A stretch of DNA of 15,577 bases, taken from contig JAOPVG010000374.1 of assembly GCA_025966255.1 (NCBI GenBank), positions 1 through 15,577 of the forward strand, given 5' to 3'. The stretch is from Jatrophihabitans sp. GTDB lineage: Bacteria; Actinomycetota; Actinomycetes; Mycobacteriales; Jatrophihabitantaceae. Below are positions 7,083 to 14,356 of this stretch, one piece after another. Both the position numbers and the translations under genes were made by a program. How positions within the stretch are numbered: position 1 is the stretch's first letter; every line of letters starts with the position of its first letter. A model generated the notes under the pieces. It was not told where the DNA came from. It made no database searches and saw only the letters and a list, made by a program, of their open reading frames with translations.

Positions 7083-8081
7083 CTACCGGACGCTGAACCA
7101 CACGAGGCTGGCGATGCCGGCCGCGAGGCAGTAGATGCCGAACGGGCGCAGCGAGCGGTTGGCGAGGTAGCGGGTGAGGAACCGTACCGACAGGTATGCG
7201 CCGATTCCTGACAACACGGAGCCGAAGAGCACCTGGCCCCGGATGCCGTTGCCCAGCGGGCCGGCGAGATCGCCGAGCTTGAGGGCGCCGGCAGCGAGGA
7301 TGACCGGCGTGGCGAGCAGGAACGAGAACCGGGCGGCGTCCTCGCGGGACAGCCCGCGCAGCAGGCCGGCCACGGTGGCGATGCCCGAGCGCGAGATGCC
7401 GGGCGCCAGCGCCAGGATCTGCGTGGAGCCGATGAGCACCGCCGGCTTCACCCCCATCGAGGCGAGCCGTTCGTCGGACTGCGGCCCGGAGACGCGCTCG
7501 TCCACGTATTCGGAATCGACGTTCGGGTCGCGGCGCCGGTACTGCTCGCTCGCCAGGAGGATCAGGCCGTTCACCGCGAGGAAGACAGCGGTGGGCATCG
7601 GCTTGGCCAGTGTGGTGCGGAACCAGTGTTCGCCGACGAGCCCGACGAGACCGACCGGGATGGTGCCCAGCACGAGCAGCCAGGCGAGCCGCTGATCAGA
7701 GGTGCGCACCTCGCGGCGGACGATGCTGGTGACCAGTCCCGTGACGATGCGCACCCAGTCGCGCCAGAAGTAAACAATCAGCGCGATGGCAGTGGCGACG
7801 TGCAGGCCGACGATGAACGCGAGGTAGGGCGACTCGGGTCTGCTGACATCCAGGTCGCGCGCCCACGAACCGCCGACCCACGCCGGGATGAGCACGCTGT
7901 GGCCCAGGCTCGACACCGGGAACAACTCGGCCACACCCTGGAAGGCTCCGACGACGCCGGCTTCCAGCCAGCTCAGGTGTTGGGACAACTGCGCCGCCGC
8001 TCCGGTGTCATCGGACCACCCTGTCTGGTGGAACCTGTACTCATCCTGACCGTACCGGGCGGGATTGTGGGGACGTGACAC
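7083..8081 (-). CDS. uppP: Undecaprenyl-diphosphatase (UppP/BacA)
   Basis: A polytopic membrane enzyme that removes a phosphate from undecaprenyl diphosphate, regenerating the lipid carrier for peptidoglycan and other wall polymers. Overproduction gives bacitracin resistance in several bacteria. Numbered from the GTG at 8081 (332 residues), motif 1 is FQGVAELFPVSSLGH with the Q/E-x3-E pair Gln 48 and Glu 52, then Ser 57-58 and His 61. Motif 2 is PGISRSGIAT. Most of the other helices are clear. A polar insertion (DPNVDSEYVDERVSGPQSDE) lies between helices in the middle. The GTG start overlaps the divergent regulator and adds a polar 31-residue leader. The TTG at 7988, giving MSQHLSWLEA, matches the usual N-terminus much better and would make a 301-residue protein. 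The response regulator follows 20 nt downstream in the same operon. Confidence 0.93.
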   Translation of the reverse strand: MSRPHNPARYGQDEYRFHQTGWSDDTGAAAQLSQHLSWLEAGVVGAFQGVAELFPVSSLGHSVLIPAWVGGSWARDLDVSRPESPYLAFIVGLHVATAIALIVYFWRDWVRIVTGLVTSIVRREVRTSDQRLAWLLVLGTIPVGLVGLVGEHWFRTTLAKPMPTAVFLAVNGLILLASEQYRRRDPNVDSEYVDERVSGPQSDERLASMGVKPAVLIGSTQILALAPGISRSGIATVAGLLRGLSREDAARFSFLLATPVILAAGALKLGDLAGPLGNGIRGQVLFGSVLSGIGAYLSVRFLTRYLANRSLRPFGIYCLAAGIASLVWFSVR

Positions 8082-8758
8082 ATACTCGGCCCGTGACTGC
8101 TGAGCGGGTTCTCGTCGTCGAGGACGACCACGGGCTGCGCGATGTCCTGGCCCGCGGGCTGCGCGAAGAGGGCTTCGAGGTGATCACCGCCTCCGACGGA
8201 GCCTCCGCCCTGCGCGCGGCGGTCGACGGCGGGGTGGACGCCTTGCTCCTCGACATCGGCCTGCCTGACGCCGACGGGCGCGACGTCTGCGGGGCATTGC
8301 GGGCGCGCGGCGTGGACGCCCCTGTGCTCTTCCTCACCGCTCGCGGCAACCTCACCGACCGGCTGTCCGGATTCTCCTCCGGAGGTGACGACTACCTGCC
8401 CAAGCCGTTCGCCTTTTCCGAACTCGTGGCGCGCTTGCGCGCCCTGTTGCGGCGCTCGGCCGAACCGGTGCGCTCGTGGGGTGATGTTCGACTCGATCCG
8501 ACCTCACACACCCTCGCGTCCACGGCCAGCAGCGTGACGCTGTCGCCGACCGAATTCCGGCTGATGGCCAAGCTGCTCACCGCGCCCGACGCGATCACCC
8601 GCCGGCGCGACCTCGTCAGCAGCGCGTGGCCGGCTGGTGCCATCGTCTCGGACAACACCTTGGACCAATACATCACCAAGTTGCGTCGGAAGTTGACCGA
8701 GGTCGAGTCGGCCCACGTGATCGAGGCAGCGCGTGGTGTCGGGTACCGAATCCGCTGA
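8075..8758 (+). CDS. OmpR-family response regulator, paired with the following kinase
   Basis: A response regulator of 227 residues from GTG 8075, or 221 from GTG 8093, which gives the more usual N-terminus VTAERVLVVEDD. Counting from the second start, the receiver has Asp 11-Asp 12, phospho-acceptor Asp 54 in LLLDIGLPDADG, Thr 82 and Lys 104 in LPKPF. The winged-helix domain ends with VIEAARGVGYRIR. Neither start has a good ribosome binding site. A CATACT box at 8081-8086 would place a transcript start at about the second GTG, so a leaderless message is possible, but no -35 box supports it. The 3' end overlaps the kinase start by 23-26 nt, so the two are translationally coupled. It probably controls the convergent LolA-like/ABC operon or itself; this is inferred from position only. 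Confidence 0.92.
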   Translation: MTHTRPVTAERVLVVEDDHGLRDVLARGLREEGFEVITASDGASALRAAVDGGVDALLLDIGLPDADGRDVCGALRARGVDAPVLFLTARGNLTDRLSGFSSGGDDYLPKPFAFSELVARLRALLRRSAEPVRSWGDVRLDPTSHTLASTASSVTLSPTEFRLMAKLLTAPDAITRRRDLVSSAWPAGAIVSDNTLDQYITKLRRKLTEVESAHVIEAARGVGYRIR

Positions 8759-10100
8759 GGTCACGCCGGTCCGCCGGACGCTGCGCGGACGGGTGTCCCT
8801 GCTCGGCCTCGGCGTCATCGCCGCCTGGGTGCTGGTGCTGACGGTCGCCTTCAACTTCGTCCTGTCGACGCGGCTGAGTCGCGAACTCGACGTCGTCCTG
8901 CGCACCCGCGCCACGACCGCGGCCGCGACGGTCGCCGTCTCACCGACCGGGGTGGTCACGGCCCGTGAACTCGGCGGCGACGAGGCGCTCGACTCGGGCA
9001 TCTGGGTGTACGCGGGCACCCGCGCGGTCGAGCGACCACCGGGCGGCCCCAACCTCCAAGCCGTGGCTGATTCGCTTGCGCTGCAGGGGACGACCTACCT
9101 CAACCGAGGCGACTACCGCTTCTACGTGCTCCCGTTCGTCCGCAACGGCCACCGCTACGGCACGGTCGTCGCCGCCGTGTCCTCCGCCCCCAACCAACGC
9201 GCTCGGACGGAGACGTTCGTCGGGTCCGGCCTCGTCGCGCTTCTGGTGCTGCTCGGCGCCTACCCCGTGCTTCGGTTCGCCGCCGGCCGGGCCCTGCGTC
9301 CGGTGGATGCGATGACCCGGCAGGCCGGCGAGTGGAGCGCGCACGCCCTGACCGAACGCTTCGGCAACGACCAGCGCTTCCGCGAGGTGCAGACCCTCGC
9401 GAGCACGCTCAACGGCGTGCTTGACCGGCTATCGGCGATCGTGCGCCATGAGCGCCGCCTGTCGGCCGAGCTCTCCCACGAACTGCGGACGCCGCTGTCG
9501 CGAATCGTCGCCGAGACCGACCTGCTGCTGGCCCGTCCGCACTCGGCCGAGGATCTCGGCACCGCGCACAACGCCATGCGCGAAAGCGCGATGGCGATGG
9601 ACCGCATCCTCGAGACGCTGCTGTCCGCCGCCCGCGTCGACATCCAGGACGCCCCAGGGCGCTGCGACCTCAAGCCGGTCGTCGCCGGCCTGGTGCGGAT
9701 GCGGGCCGGCGCCGACTCGGATCCCAAGATCGTCGTGGACATCGCACCGAGCCTGGCCGTGGGTGTGGACGAGGCGATCGCCGAGCGGATCCTGGCGCCG
9801 ATCCTGGACAACGCGTGTCGCTATGCGACCACGACGGTGACCATCTCGGCCCGTCGGACCTCAGAGTCGGTCATCGTGGAGATCGCCGACGACGGACCCG
9901 GCGTATCGGCCGACCTGCGCGAGGCGATCTTCGAGCCGGGTCGGCGCGGCGCGACCGATGACGGGCACGACGGCGCGGGTCTCGGCCTGGCGCTCGCGCG
10001 GCGCCTCGCTCGCGCGGCGGCCGGGGACGTCACGGTGGTGGGGGACGTCGGGCCGGTCAGGGACGACTCGCGCTTCCGCGTGCGGTTCCCGCCGGCGTGA
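8733..10100 (+). CDS. Sensor histidine kinase with HAMP-like linker
   Basis: A 455-residue membrane kinase. It has transmembrane segments at about 20-45 and 163-183 enclosing an extracytoplasmic sensor domain of about 115 residues. A linker with HAMP features follows (about 184-235). The H-box RRLSAELSHELRTPL carries the phosphorylated His 249. The N-box is PILDNACRYA (Asn 360), the G1 box is ADDGPG and the G2 box is GAGLGLALARR. All catalytic boxes are canonical, unlike the kinase at 183-1538. Two adjacent GTG codons (8733, 8736) can serve as start; both lie inside the regulator gene. It autophosphorylates on sensing an envelope signal and phosphorylates the upstream-encoded regulator. The stop at 10098-10100 forms part of the terminator hairpin. 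The signal is unknown. Confidence 0.94.
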   Translation: MVSGTESAEVTPVRRTLRGRVSLLGLGVIAAWVLVLTVAFNFVLSTRLSRELDVVLRTRATTAAATVAVSPTGVVTARELGGDEALDSGIWVYAGTRAVERPPGGPNLQAVADSLALQGTTYLNRGDYRFYVLPFVRNGHRYGTVVAAVSSAPNQRARTETFVGSGLVALLVLLGAYPVLRFAAGRALRPVDAMTRQAGEWSAHALTERFGNDQRFREVQTLASTLNGVLDRLSAIVRHERRLSAELSHELRTPLSRIVAETDLLLARPHSAEDLGTAHNAMRESAMAMDRILETLLSAARVDIQDAPGRCDLKPVVAGLVRMRAGADSDPKIVVDIAPSLAVGVDEAIAERILAPILDNACRYATTTVTISARRTSESVIVEIADDGPGVSADLREAIFEPGRRGATDDGHDGAGLGLALARRLARAAAGDVTVVGDVGPVRDDSRFRVRFPPA

Positions 10101-10142
10101 GCCAGCCAAGCTGGCTCAGCTGAGCTCTGTTCGGCTCAGCTG
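10098..10142. terminator. Twin-hairpin bidirectional terminator between convergent operons
   Basis: Two perfect inverted repeats lie end to end. In hairpin A, TGAGCCAGC (10098-10106) pairs with GCTGGCTCA (10110-10118) around a CAA loop. In hairpin B, CAGCTGAGC (10117-10125) pairs with GCTCAGCTG (10134-10142) around an 8-nt loop. The kinase stop (10098-10100) sits in the stem of A and the permease stop (10138-10136, minus strand) in the stem of B. A 12-bp palindrome GCTCAGCTGAGC (10114-10125) overlaps both, so A and B are partly competing structures. There is no T-run. Convergent placement and symmetry support a terminator working on both strands. Confidence 0.65.
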
Positions 10143-11053
10143 GTGATGTCCCGCGTGGTGATGCGGGACCACGCGAGGCTGAGGAAGATCGCGGCGTAGG
10201 CCAGATGCAAGCCCGTCCAGCTGATGAGGTCGGACGCGCTGATCGACGTCCGGAGCAACTCACCGAACCCGAGCCAGTGATCGGTCAGCAGGGCCGGGTG
10301 GATCGCCGACAGCTGCGGGACGGCGTCGAGCAACGCGGAGAAGACGGCGATGCTCACTGTGGCGGCCATGGCGGCGATGGCGTTCTCGGTGAGCGTGGAG
10401 ATGAACAGGCCCCCGGCGGCGAGCGCGAACAGCGCGATCGTCACATAGGCGACCACGCCGAGGGTGCGCAGCAAGGCGCTGCCGATCCCGACCGTGTCGC
10501 CAGAGAGCAGCACCAGTGAATGCAGACCGAACAGGGCGGCACCCATGATCAACCCGATGATGGCGACGACCAGGACGGAAATGAAGGTGAAGGTGGCCAC
10601 GGCGAGGGTCTTGACGGCCAGCAGCCGCCCGCGCGCGACCGGGACAGTGAGCAGGTAGCGCAGGGTCCCCATTCCGGCCTCGCCGGCGATGGAGTCGCCC
10701 GCGATCACGCCGATGACGAGCGGCAGGAAGAACGGGATGCCCACGGTGAGGGCCGTGAACACGAGGAACAGACCGTTACCGGTGATGCGCCCGATGAACT
10801 GCGGGCCGTCGCCGTTGCCGGGATCGCTGACCTTGACCGCGATGCCGATGAAGATCGGCACCACCGCCAGCACACCGAGCAGGATCATGTTGCGGCGGCG
10901 AGTCAGGAGCAGCCGCATCTCCCCGCGGTACAGCCGCACGAAGGCGCCGCGATAGCGCTTGGGTTCGACGTCGGCGCTCGGAGCCGCGCCCGAAATCAGG
11001 ACGCCGGTCGTCGCGCCCGCACCGTTCGTGCGGAGGCCGTCAGCGGAGGACAT
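10136..11053 (-). CDS. ABC-2 type transporter permease
   Basis: A 305-residue membrane subunit of an ABC-2 exporter. A polar cytoplasmic N-terminus of about 50 residues is followed by six likely helices at about 56-75, 96-118, 150-176, 198-220, 224-244 and 277-296. The loop GDSIAGEAGMGTLRYLLTVP (119-138) is the coupling segment typical of NosY/ABC-2 permeases of the bacitracin/lantibiotic exporter type. The ATG at 11053 lies inside the end of the ATPase gene (14-nt overlap), so the two are translationally coupled and form one transporter. The substrate is not identifiable from sequence; hydrophobic drugs, peptides or lipids are typical for the family. Its stop is within the terminator hairpin shared with the convergent kinase gene. 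Confidence 0.9.
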   Translation of the reverse strand: MSSADGLRTNGAGATTGVLISGAAPSADVEPKRYRGAFVRLYRGEMRLLLTRRRNMILLGVLAVVPIFIGIAVKVSDPGNGDGPQFIGRITGNGLFLVFTALTVGIPFFLPLVIGVIAGDSIAGEAGMGTLRYLLTVPVARGRLLAVKTLAVATFTFISVLVVAIIGLIMGAALFGLHSLVLLSGDTVGIGSALLRTLGVVAYVTIALFALAAGGLFISTLTENAIAAMAATVSIAVFSALLDAVPQLSAIHPALLTDHWLGFGELLRTSISASDLISWTGLHLAYAAIFLSLAWSRITTRDITS

Positions 11054-12047
11054 CGAAGCCCTCCCCGGTGATCGACACGAACAGCTCTTCGAGGTCGGGC
11101 CGATCCACGTTCAGGCTGTGCAGCCGGACGTCGGCGTGCACGAGGGCGTTGGCCACGTCCTCGACCGCCATCGAGCCGAGGCGGGCGGTCACGGGGCCGT
11201 CCGGACCCAGCGCGGCGGCCTCCAGCCCCATCTGCTGCATGACGGCTATCGCAGTCTCGAGGTCCGGGGTGTCAACGCGGATGGTGGGAGCGCCGTCGGC
11301 CAGGACGTCCTGCAGGGTTCCCTGCCGGACCAGCTTCCCGCCCGCCATCATGCCGACGTGGGTGGCCACCTGCTCGATCTCGCTGAGCAGATGGCTCGAC
11401 ACGAGCACGGTGGTGCCATCGCTGGCAAGGTCGCGGATGAGCTTGCGCACCTCGCGGGTGCCCTGGGGGTCGAGGCCGTTGGTCGGCTCGTCCAGGATCA
11501 ACAGATCGCGCGGCTGCAGCAGTGCCGCGGCGAGGCCCAGGCGCTGCTTCATGCCAAGGGAGTAGTTGCGGTACTTCTTGCCCGCCGCGGCGGTGAGACC
11601 CACCCGGGCCAGCGCCGTCGTGATGCGTTCCGCGGACGTGGCCGGGTTCGCCGTGGCATCGCTGACGTCGAGGCGGCGCAGGTTCTGCGCACCGGTGATG
11701 TACGGATGGAACGCCGGGCCCTCGATCAGCGCGCCCACCCGGGGCAGCACCCGGGTCGAGGCCCGCGGCATCGGGTGGCCGAGCATCTCCACCTCACCGG
11801 CGTCGGCCGAGATCAAGCCCAGCAGCACTCGAATGGTGGTCGTCTTGCCCGAGCCGTTGGGGCCAAGGAAGCCGTAGATCGCCCCGCGCGGCACGATCAG
11901 ATCCACCGCGTCCACGGCGACCTGGTCACCGAAGCGGCGCGTCAGCCCCGAGGTGCGCAGCGCGAGTGGCGGCGCGGGAGTGATCGGTTCGGGAGCCTCG
12001 GCGCCGGCCGCGAACGGCTGCACCGTGGACGGCGTGGGGGTCGACAA
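11040..12047 (-). CDS. ABC-2 exporter ATPase (DrrA/BcrA type)
   Basis: A 335-residue ATPase. A Pro/Ala-rich N-terminal leader of about 28 residues precedes the ABC domain. It shows Walker A GPNGSGKTTT (62-71), signature SLGMKQRL (163-170), Walker B LLILDEP (182-188), D-loop GLDPQG and switch His 219 (SSHLL). The Q-loop region reads ALIEGPAFHP, with Glu where classical ATPases carry Gln; this is common in the BcrA/lantibiotic-immunity group. The accessory C-terminal domain (about 235-335) is also typical of DrrA-like proteins. The start is taken as TTG at 12047, 11 nt after the upstream stop. An in-frame GTG at 12023 is possible, and neither has a clear ribosome binding site. It is co-transcribed with the upstream LolA-like gene and the downstream permease, which it overlaps by 14 nt. 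Confidence 0.91.
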   Translation of the reverse strand: MSTPTPSTVQPFAAGAEAPEPITPAPPLALRTSGLTRRFGDQVAVDAVDLIVPRGAIYGFLGPNGSGKTTTIRVLLGLISADAGEVEMLGHPMPRASTRVLPRVGALIEGPAFHPYITGAQNLRRLDVSDATANPATSAERITTALARVGLTAAAGKKYRNYSLGMKQRLGLAAALLQPRDLLILDEPTNGLDPQGTREVRKLIRDLASDGTTVLVSSHLLSEIEQVATHVGMMAGGKLVRQGTLQDVLADGAPTIRVDTPDLETAIAVMQQMGLEAAALGPDGPVTARLGSMAVEDVANALVHADVRLHSLNVDRPDLEELFVSITGEGFDVLR

Positions 12048-12058
12048 GGGTCAGCGCG

Positions 12059-13261
12059 TCAGTTCGGAGTCGTAGCGGCGACGTTCTCGAGGAAGCTCGG
12101 GCTCACCGCGCCGACGAAGACCCGACCGTCGGGCAGGAGCACGGCGTTGATCACCGCGGTGTGCAGCAATCGGGCGCCGGAGTTGCCCACCGAGGTCGTC
12201 AGGTCCTGCAACGTGCTGTTGTTGAGCGTGGCCCCGGCGGAACCGGCGGGCAGTTCGACGACCGACGTCCAACCCTTGCCGATGACCTTGGGCGCCTTCG
12301 ACGAACGCGCGGGATCGGTGGCGGCCGGCTCGGCCGTGGGCTTCTGCGTGCCCTTCACCTTGGCACCGTGGTGGTGGCCTTCGGGGTCGCTCTTGATCCC
12401 GAAGGGATCGTTGGACGTGGTGGCGCCCTTCGGGGTCTGGAAGTTGAAGGTCGACGCGGCCGGCTTGGCGTAGGTGATGCTGGTGAAGCCGACCTGGAAG
12501 GCCGGAGTGGAACCCGTGCCGTAGATCTTGACCGCCAACGGCACGTACTTCTTGGCATCAATCGCGATCGTCACCTTGGACACCGTCGACCGCGTGTCGC
12601 GGGGACTGATCGTCAGCACGTAGGCGTCCTGATTGGCCACGACGGTGGTGGAGTCGACCGCGACCTTGGTGGTCGGGTCGATGGCCTTGAGCACGCGGGC
12701 CGCGAGGCCGGCCGGCGTGGCGTCCGCGGCCGACGGCTCGTTCGTCTTCTCGGTCTGGCCAGCCTTGTCCTTCGGCAGCACCGTGTGCGTGACCGTGTCG
12801 GTGGCCGACGTGTAGGACCACACGTTCTGGCCGTTGTGGACGACGTCGGCCTCCGACAGCTCCCCCACGAGCGCGACGCGCTGCTTGTCCGGGCCGTCGA
12901 TCCAGACCTTGGCCGAGTGCGAACCGGTGATGAACGTCTGCCACGAGAACGAGGCGTTCGCGCGATCACCCGGCAGGCTCGGCAGCCCCAGGCTCGCGGA
13001 CTCCGTGATCTGCCCGTACAGCGCCGTCACGTTGCTCTTCTGCACTGCAGTCAGCAGCTGGGCGGCCGTGCGCGTGGGGAGGGTCGGGCTGGCGGCCGAC
13101 GAGGACGCGTTGCTCACCATCACTCCCGCCGCCACAGCCCCGGCCACAACGACCGGCGCGGCCCACGCCATCCGGCGCCTGGTGCGATCAGAGGTGCCAC
13201 TGACGGACGGGAGGATCGACATACCCCAAGACTGCTCTTTCGACCCTGAGAATGCACGCAC
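12059..13261 (-). CDS. LolA-like exported protein (RseB/LolA-fold), exporter operon
   Basis: A 400-residue exported or membrane-anchored protein from GTG 13261; ATG 13222 (MSILPSVSG) is an equally good start. After a twin-Arg-rich basic stretch (RTRRR) comes one hydrophobic segment at about 31-49, then a long extracytoplasmic domain. That domain opens with PTRTAAQLLTAVQKSNVTALYGQITE and has repeated beta-type segments such as KVWIDGPDKQRVALVGE and QNVWSYTSATDTVTH. This is the pattern of LolA/RseB-like lipoprotein-binding folds often annotated as LolA or DUF2092 in actinomycetes. An unusual His cluster (EGHHHG) occurs near residue 294 in a polar linker. A final domain of about 80 residues follows, containing VLLPDGRVFVGAVSPSF. 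It heads an operon with the ABC-2 ATPase and permease, suggesting an extracytoplasmic sensor or substrate-handling partner. Function is inferred. Confidence 0.8.
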   Translation of the reverse strand: MRAFSGSKEQSWGMSILPSVSGTSDRTRRRMAWAAPVVVAGAVAAGVMVSNASSSAASPTLPTRTAAQLLTAVQKSNVTALYGQITESASLGLPSLPGDRANASFSWQTFITGSHSAKVWIDGPDKQRVALVGELSEADVVHNGQNVWSYTSATDTVTHTVLPKDKAGQTEKTNEPSAADATPAGLAARVLKAIDPTTKVAVDSTTVVANQDAYVLTISPRDTRSTVSKVTIAIDAKKYVPLAVKIYGTGSTPAFQVGFTSITYAKPAASTFNFQTPKGATTSNDPFGIKSDPEGHHHGAKVKGTQKPTAEPAATDPARSSKAPKVIGKGWTSVVELPAGSAGATLNNSTLQDLTTSVGNSGARLLHTAVINAVLLPDGRVFVGAVSPSFLENVAATTPN

Positions 13262-13310
13262 GCCCAGGTGATGTACAGGAATCGTTCAGGGATCAAGGCC
13301 GGTGCTCGTG
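13262..13310 (-). promoter_or_regulatory. Possible weak promoter of the LolA-like/ABC operon
   Basis: This 49-bp spacer lies between the YihY stop and the LolA-like start. On the minus strand, TTGATC (13296-13291) and TACATC (13275-13270) resemble -35 and -10 boxes but are only 15 nt apart, shorter than optimal. If used, transcription would begin at about the GTG at 13261, giving a leaderless or very short leader. No terminator hairpin is visible after the YihY gene, so read-through from the upstream operon is also possible. Confidence 0.25.
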
Positions 13311-14345
13311 CTAGGTCCAGCGCGAGTTGCGGTCACTCCCCACTGCGTCCTCGCGGAGGCGGTCGGCCTCCTCGGCGCGGCGCTTCTCGCGCGCGTCGAG
13401 CTTCGCGGTCGAGCGCAGTTCGGCGAACGGTTCAAGATCTTCGGGCAGGCCGGCCTGGATGCCGCGCTGCCGCTGGCTCTCGGCGTTGAACTCGGCGCCG
13501 AGCAAGATCGCAATGTTCGTGATCCACAGCCATACCAAGAAGACGATCACCGTCGCCAGCGATCCGTAGGTCTTGTTGTACGAGCCGGAGAATGACACGT
13601 ACACGGCGAACAGTCCGGATGCGATCAACCAGACGACCACCGCGATCACGCCGCCGGGAGTGATCCATTTGAAGCCGGGCTGTTTGACGTTGGGGCAGGC
13701 CCAGTACAAGAGCGAGAACATCAGGCTCACGATGACGAGCAGCACCGGCCACTTGGCGATGTCCCAGATCAGCACGGCGGTGTCGCCGATGCCGAGCACC
13801 TTGCCGACCTGCTTGGCTACGGGTCCGGTGACGACAACCATGATCGCACTGAGTACGAGCATGATCACCAGCGCGAGGGTCACCAGCAGCCGCAGCGGCG
13901 CGGTACGCCAGATCGGACGGCCTTCGTCGACGTCGTAGATGGCGTTCGACGCCCGCATGAAACCGGCCACGTACCCCGACGCCGACCACAGGGCCAGCAC
14001 CAGACCGACGATCGCCGCGATACCGGCCGTCCCGCTGTGGCCCTGCACCTGCTGGATGACCGTCTTCAGGAAACTGGTGACGCCGCTCGGTGCCACCTGG
14101 TCGACGTTGTCGAGGAACTTCTGGGTCGTGGACTTCCCCGCGAGACCGAGCAGAGAGATCAGCACCAGCAGCCCGGGGAACAGCGCCAGCACGCCGTAGT
14201 AGGTGAGCGCGGCGGCCCGATCGGTGATGTCGTCGTGCCTGAACTGGTTGAGGGCCCTCCGCAGGACGCTGACCCAGCCCGGCTTCGGGATGTCGGAGGG
14301 CGATTGCGGTTCGCCTTTGGGCGCGGGGCGGGCCGGGGTCGACAT
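13311..14345 (-). CDS. YihY/BrkB-family inner membrane protein
   Basis: A 344-residue member of the YihY/virulence factor BrkB family, formerly misnamed ribonuclease BN. It has about six helices, roughly at 47-68, 107-130, 151-174, 198-218, 231-252 and 262-284. Family hallmarks are AALTYYGVLALFPGLLVL (45-62), YVAGFMRASNAIYD (125-138), YWACPNVKQPGFKW (214-227) and SFSGSYNKTYGSLATVIVF (251-269), followed by GAEFNAE. A charged cytoplasmic tail (about 310-344, rich in Arg/Glu/Asp) ends the protein. The ATG at 14345 has GGAGG 7 nt upstream. That site overlaps the TAG stop of the DUF3618 gene, so the pair is coupled. It is the last gene of the minus-strand operon. The molecular function of the family is not established; roles in envelope integrity or transport are proposed. 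Confidence 0.95.
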   Translation of the reverse strand: MSTPARPAPKGEPQSPSDIPKPGWVSVLRRALNQFRHDDITDRAAALTYYGVLALFPGLLVLISLLGLAGKSTTQKFLDNVDQVAPSGVTSFLKTVIQQVQGHSGTAGIAAIVGLVLALWSASGYVAGFMRASNAIYDVDEGRPIWRTAPLRLLVTLALVIMLVLSAIMVVVTGPVAKQVGKVLGIGDTAVLIWDIAKWPVLLVIVSLMFSLLYWACPNVKQPGFKWITPGGVIAVVVWLIASGLFAVYVSFSGSYNKTYGSLATVIVFLVWLWITNIAILLGAEFNAESQRQRGIQAGLPEDLEPFAELRSTAKLDAREKRRAEEADRLREDAVGSDRNSRWT

Positions 14346-14356
14346 CGTCGAACCTC

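Noticed and set aside
10959..12473. A 504-residue open frame on the plus strand antisense to the ABC-2 ATPase
   Set aside because: Its product is His/Arg/Gly-rich without any domain, while the minus strand over the same bases encodes a complete ABC ATPase with all motifs. Long antisense frames are expected at this GC content.
12059..13261. LolA homologue as evidence of an outer membrane
   Set aside because: LolA/RseB-like folds are common in monoderm actinomycetes, and no LolB, porin or LPS gene is present.
13311..14345. Ribonuclease BN annotation for the YihY/BrkB protein
   Set aside because: That assignment was historical and is superseded; the protein is a multi-pass membrane protein with no nuclease motif.
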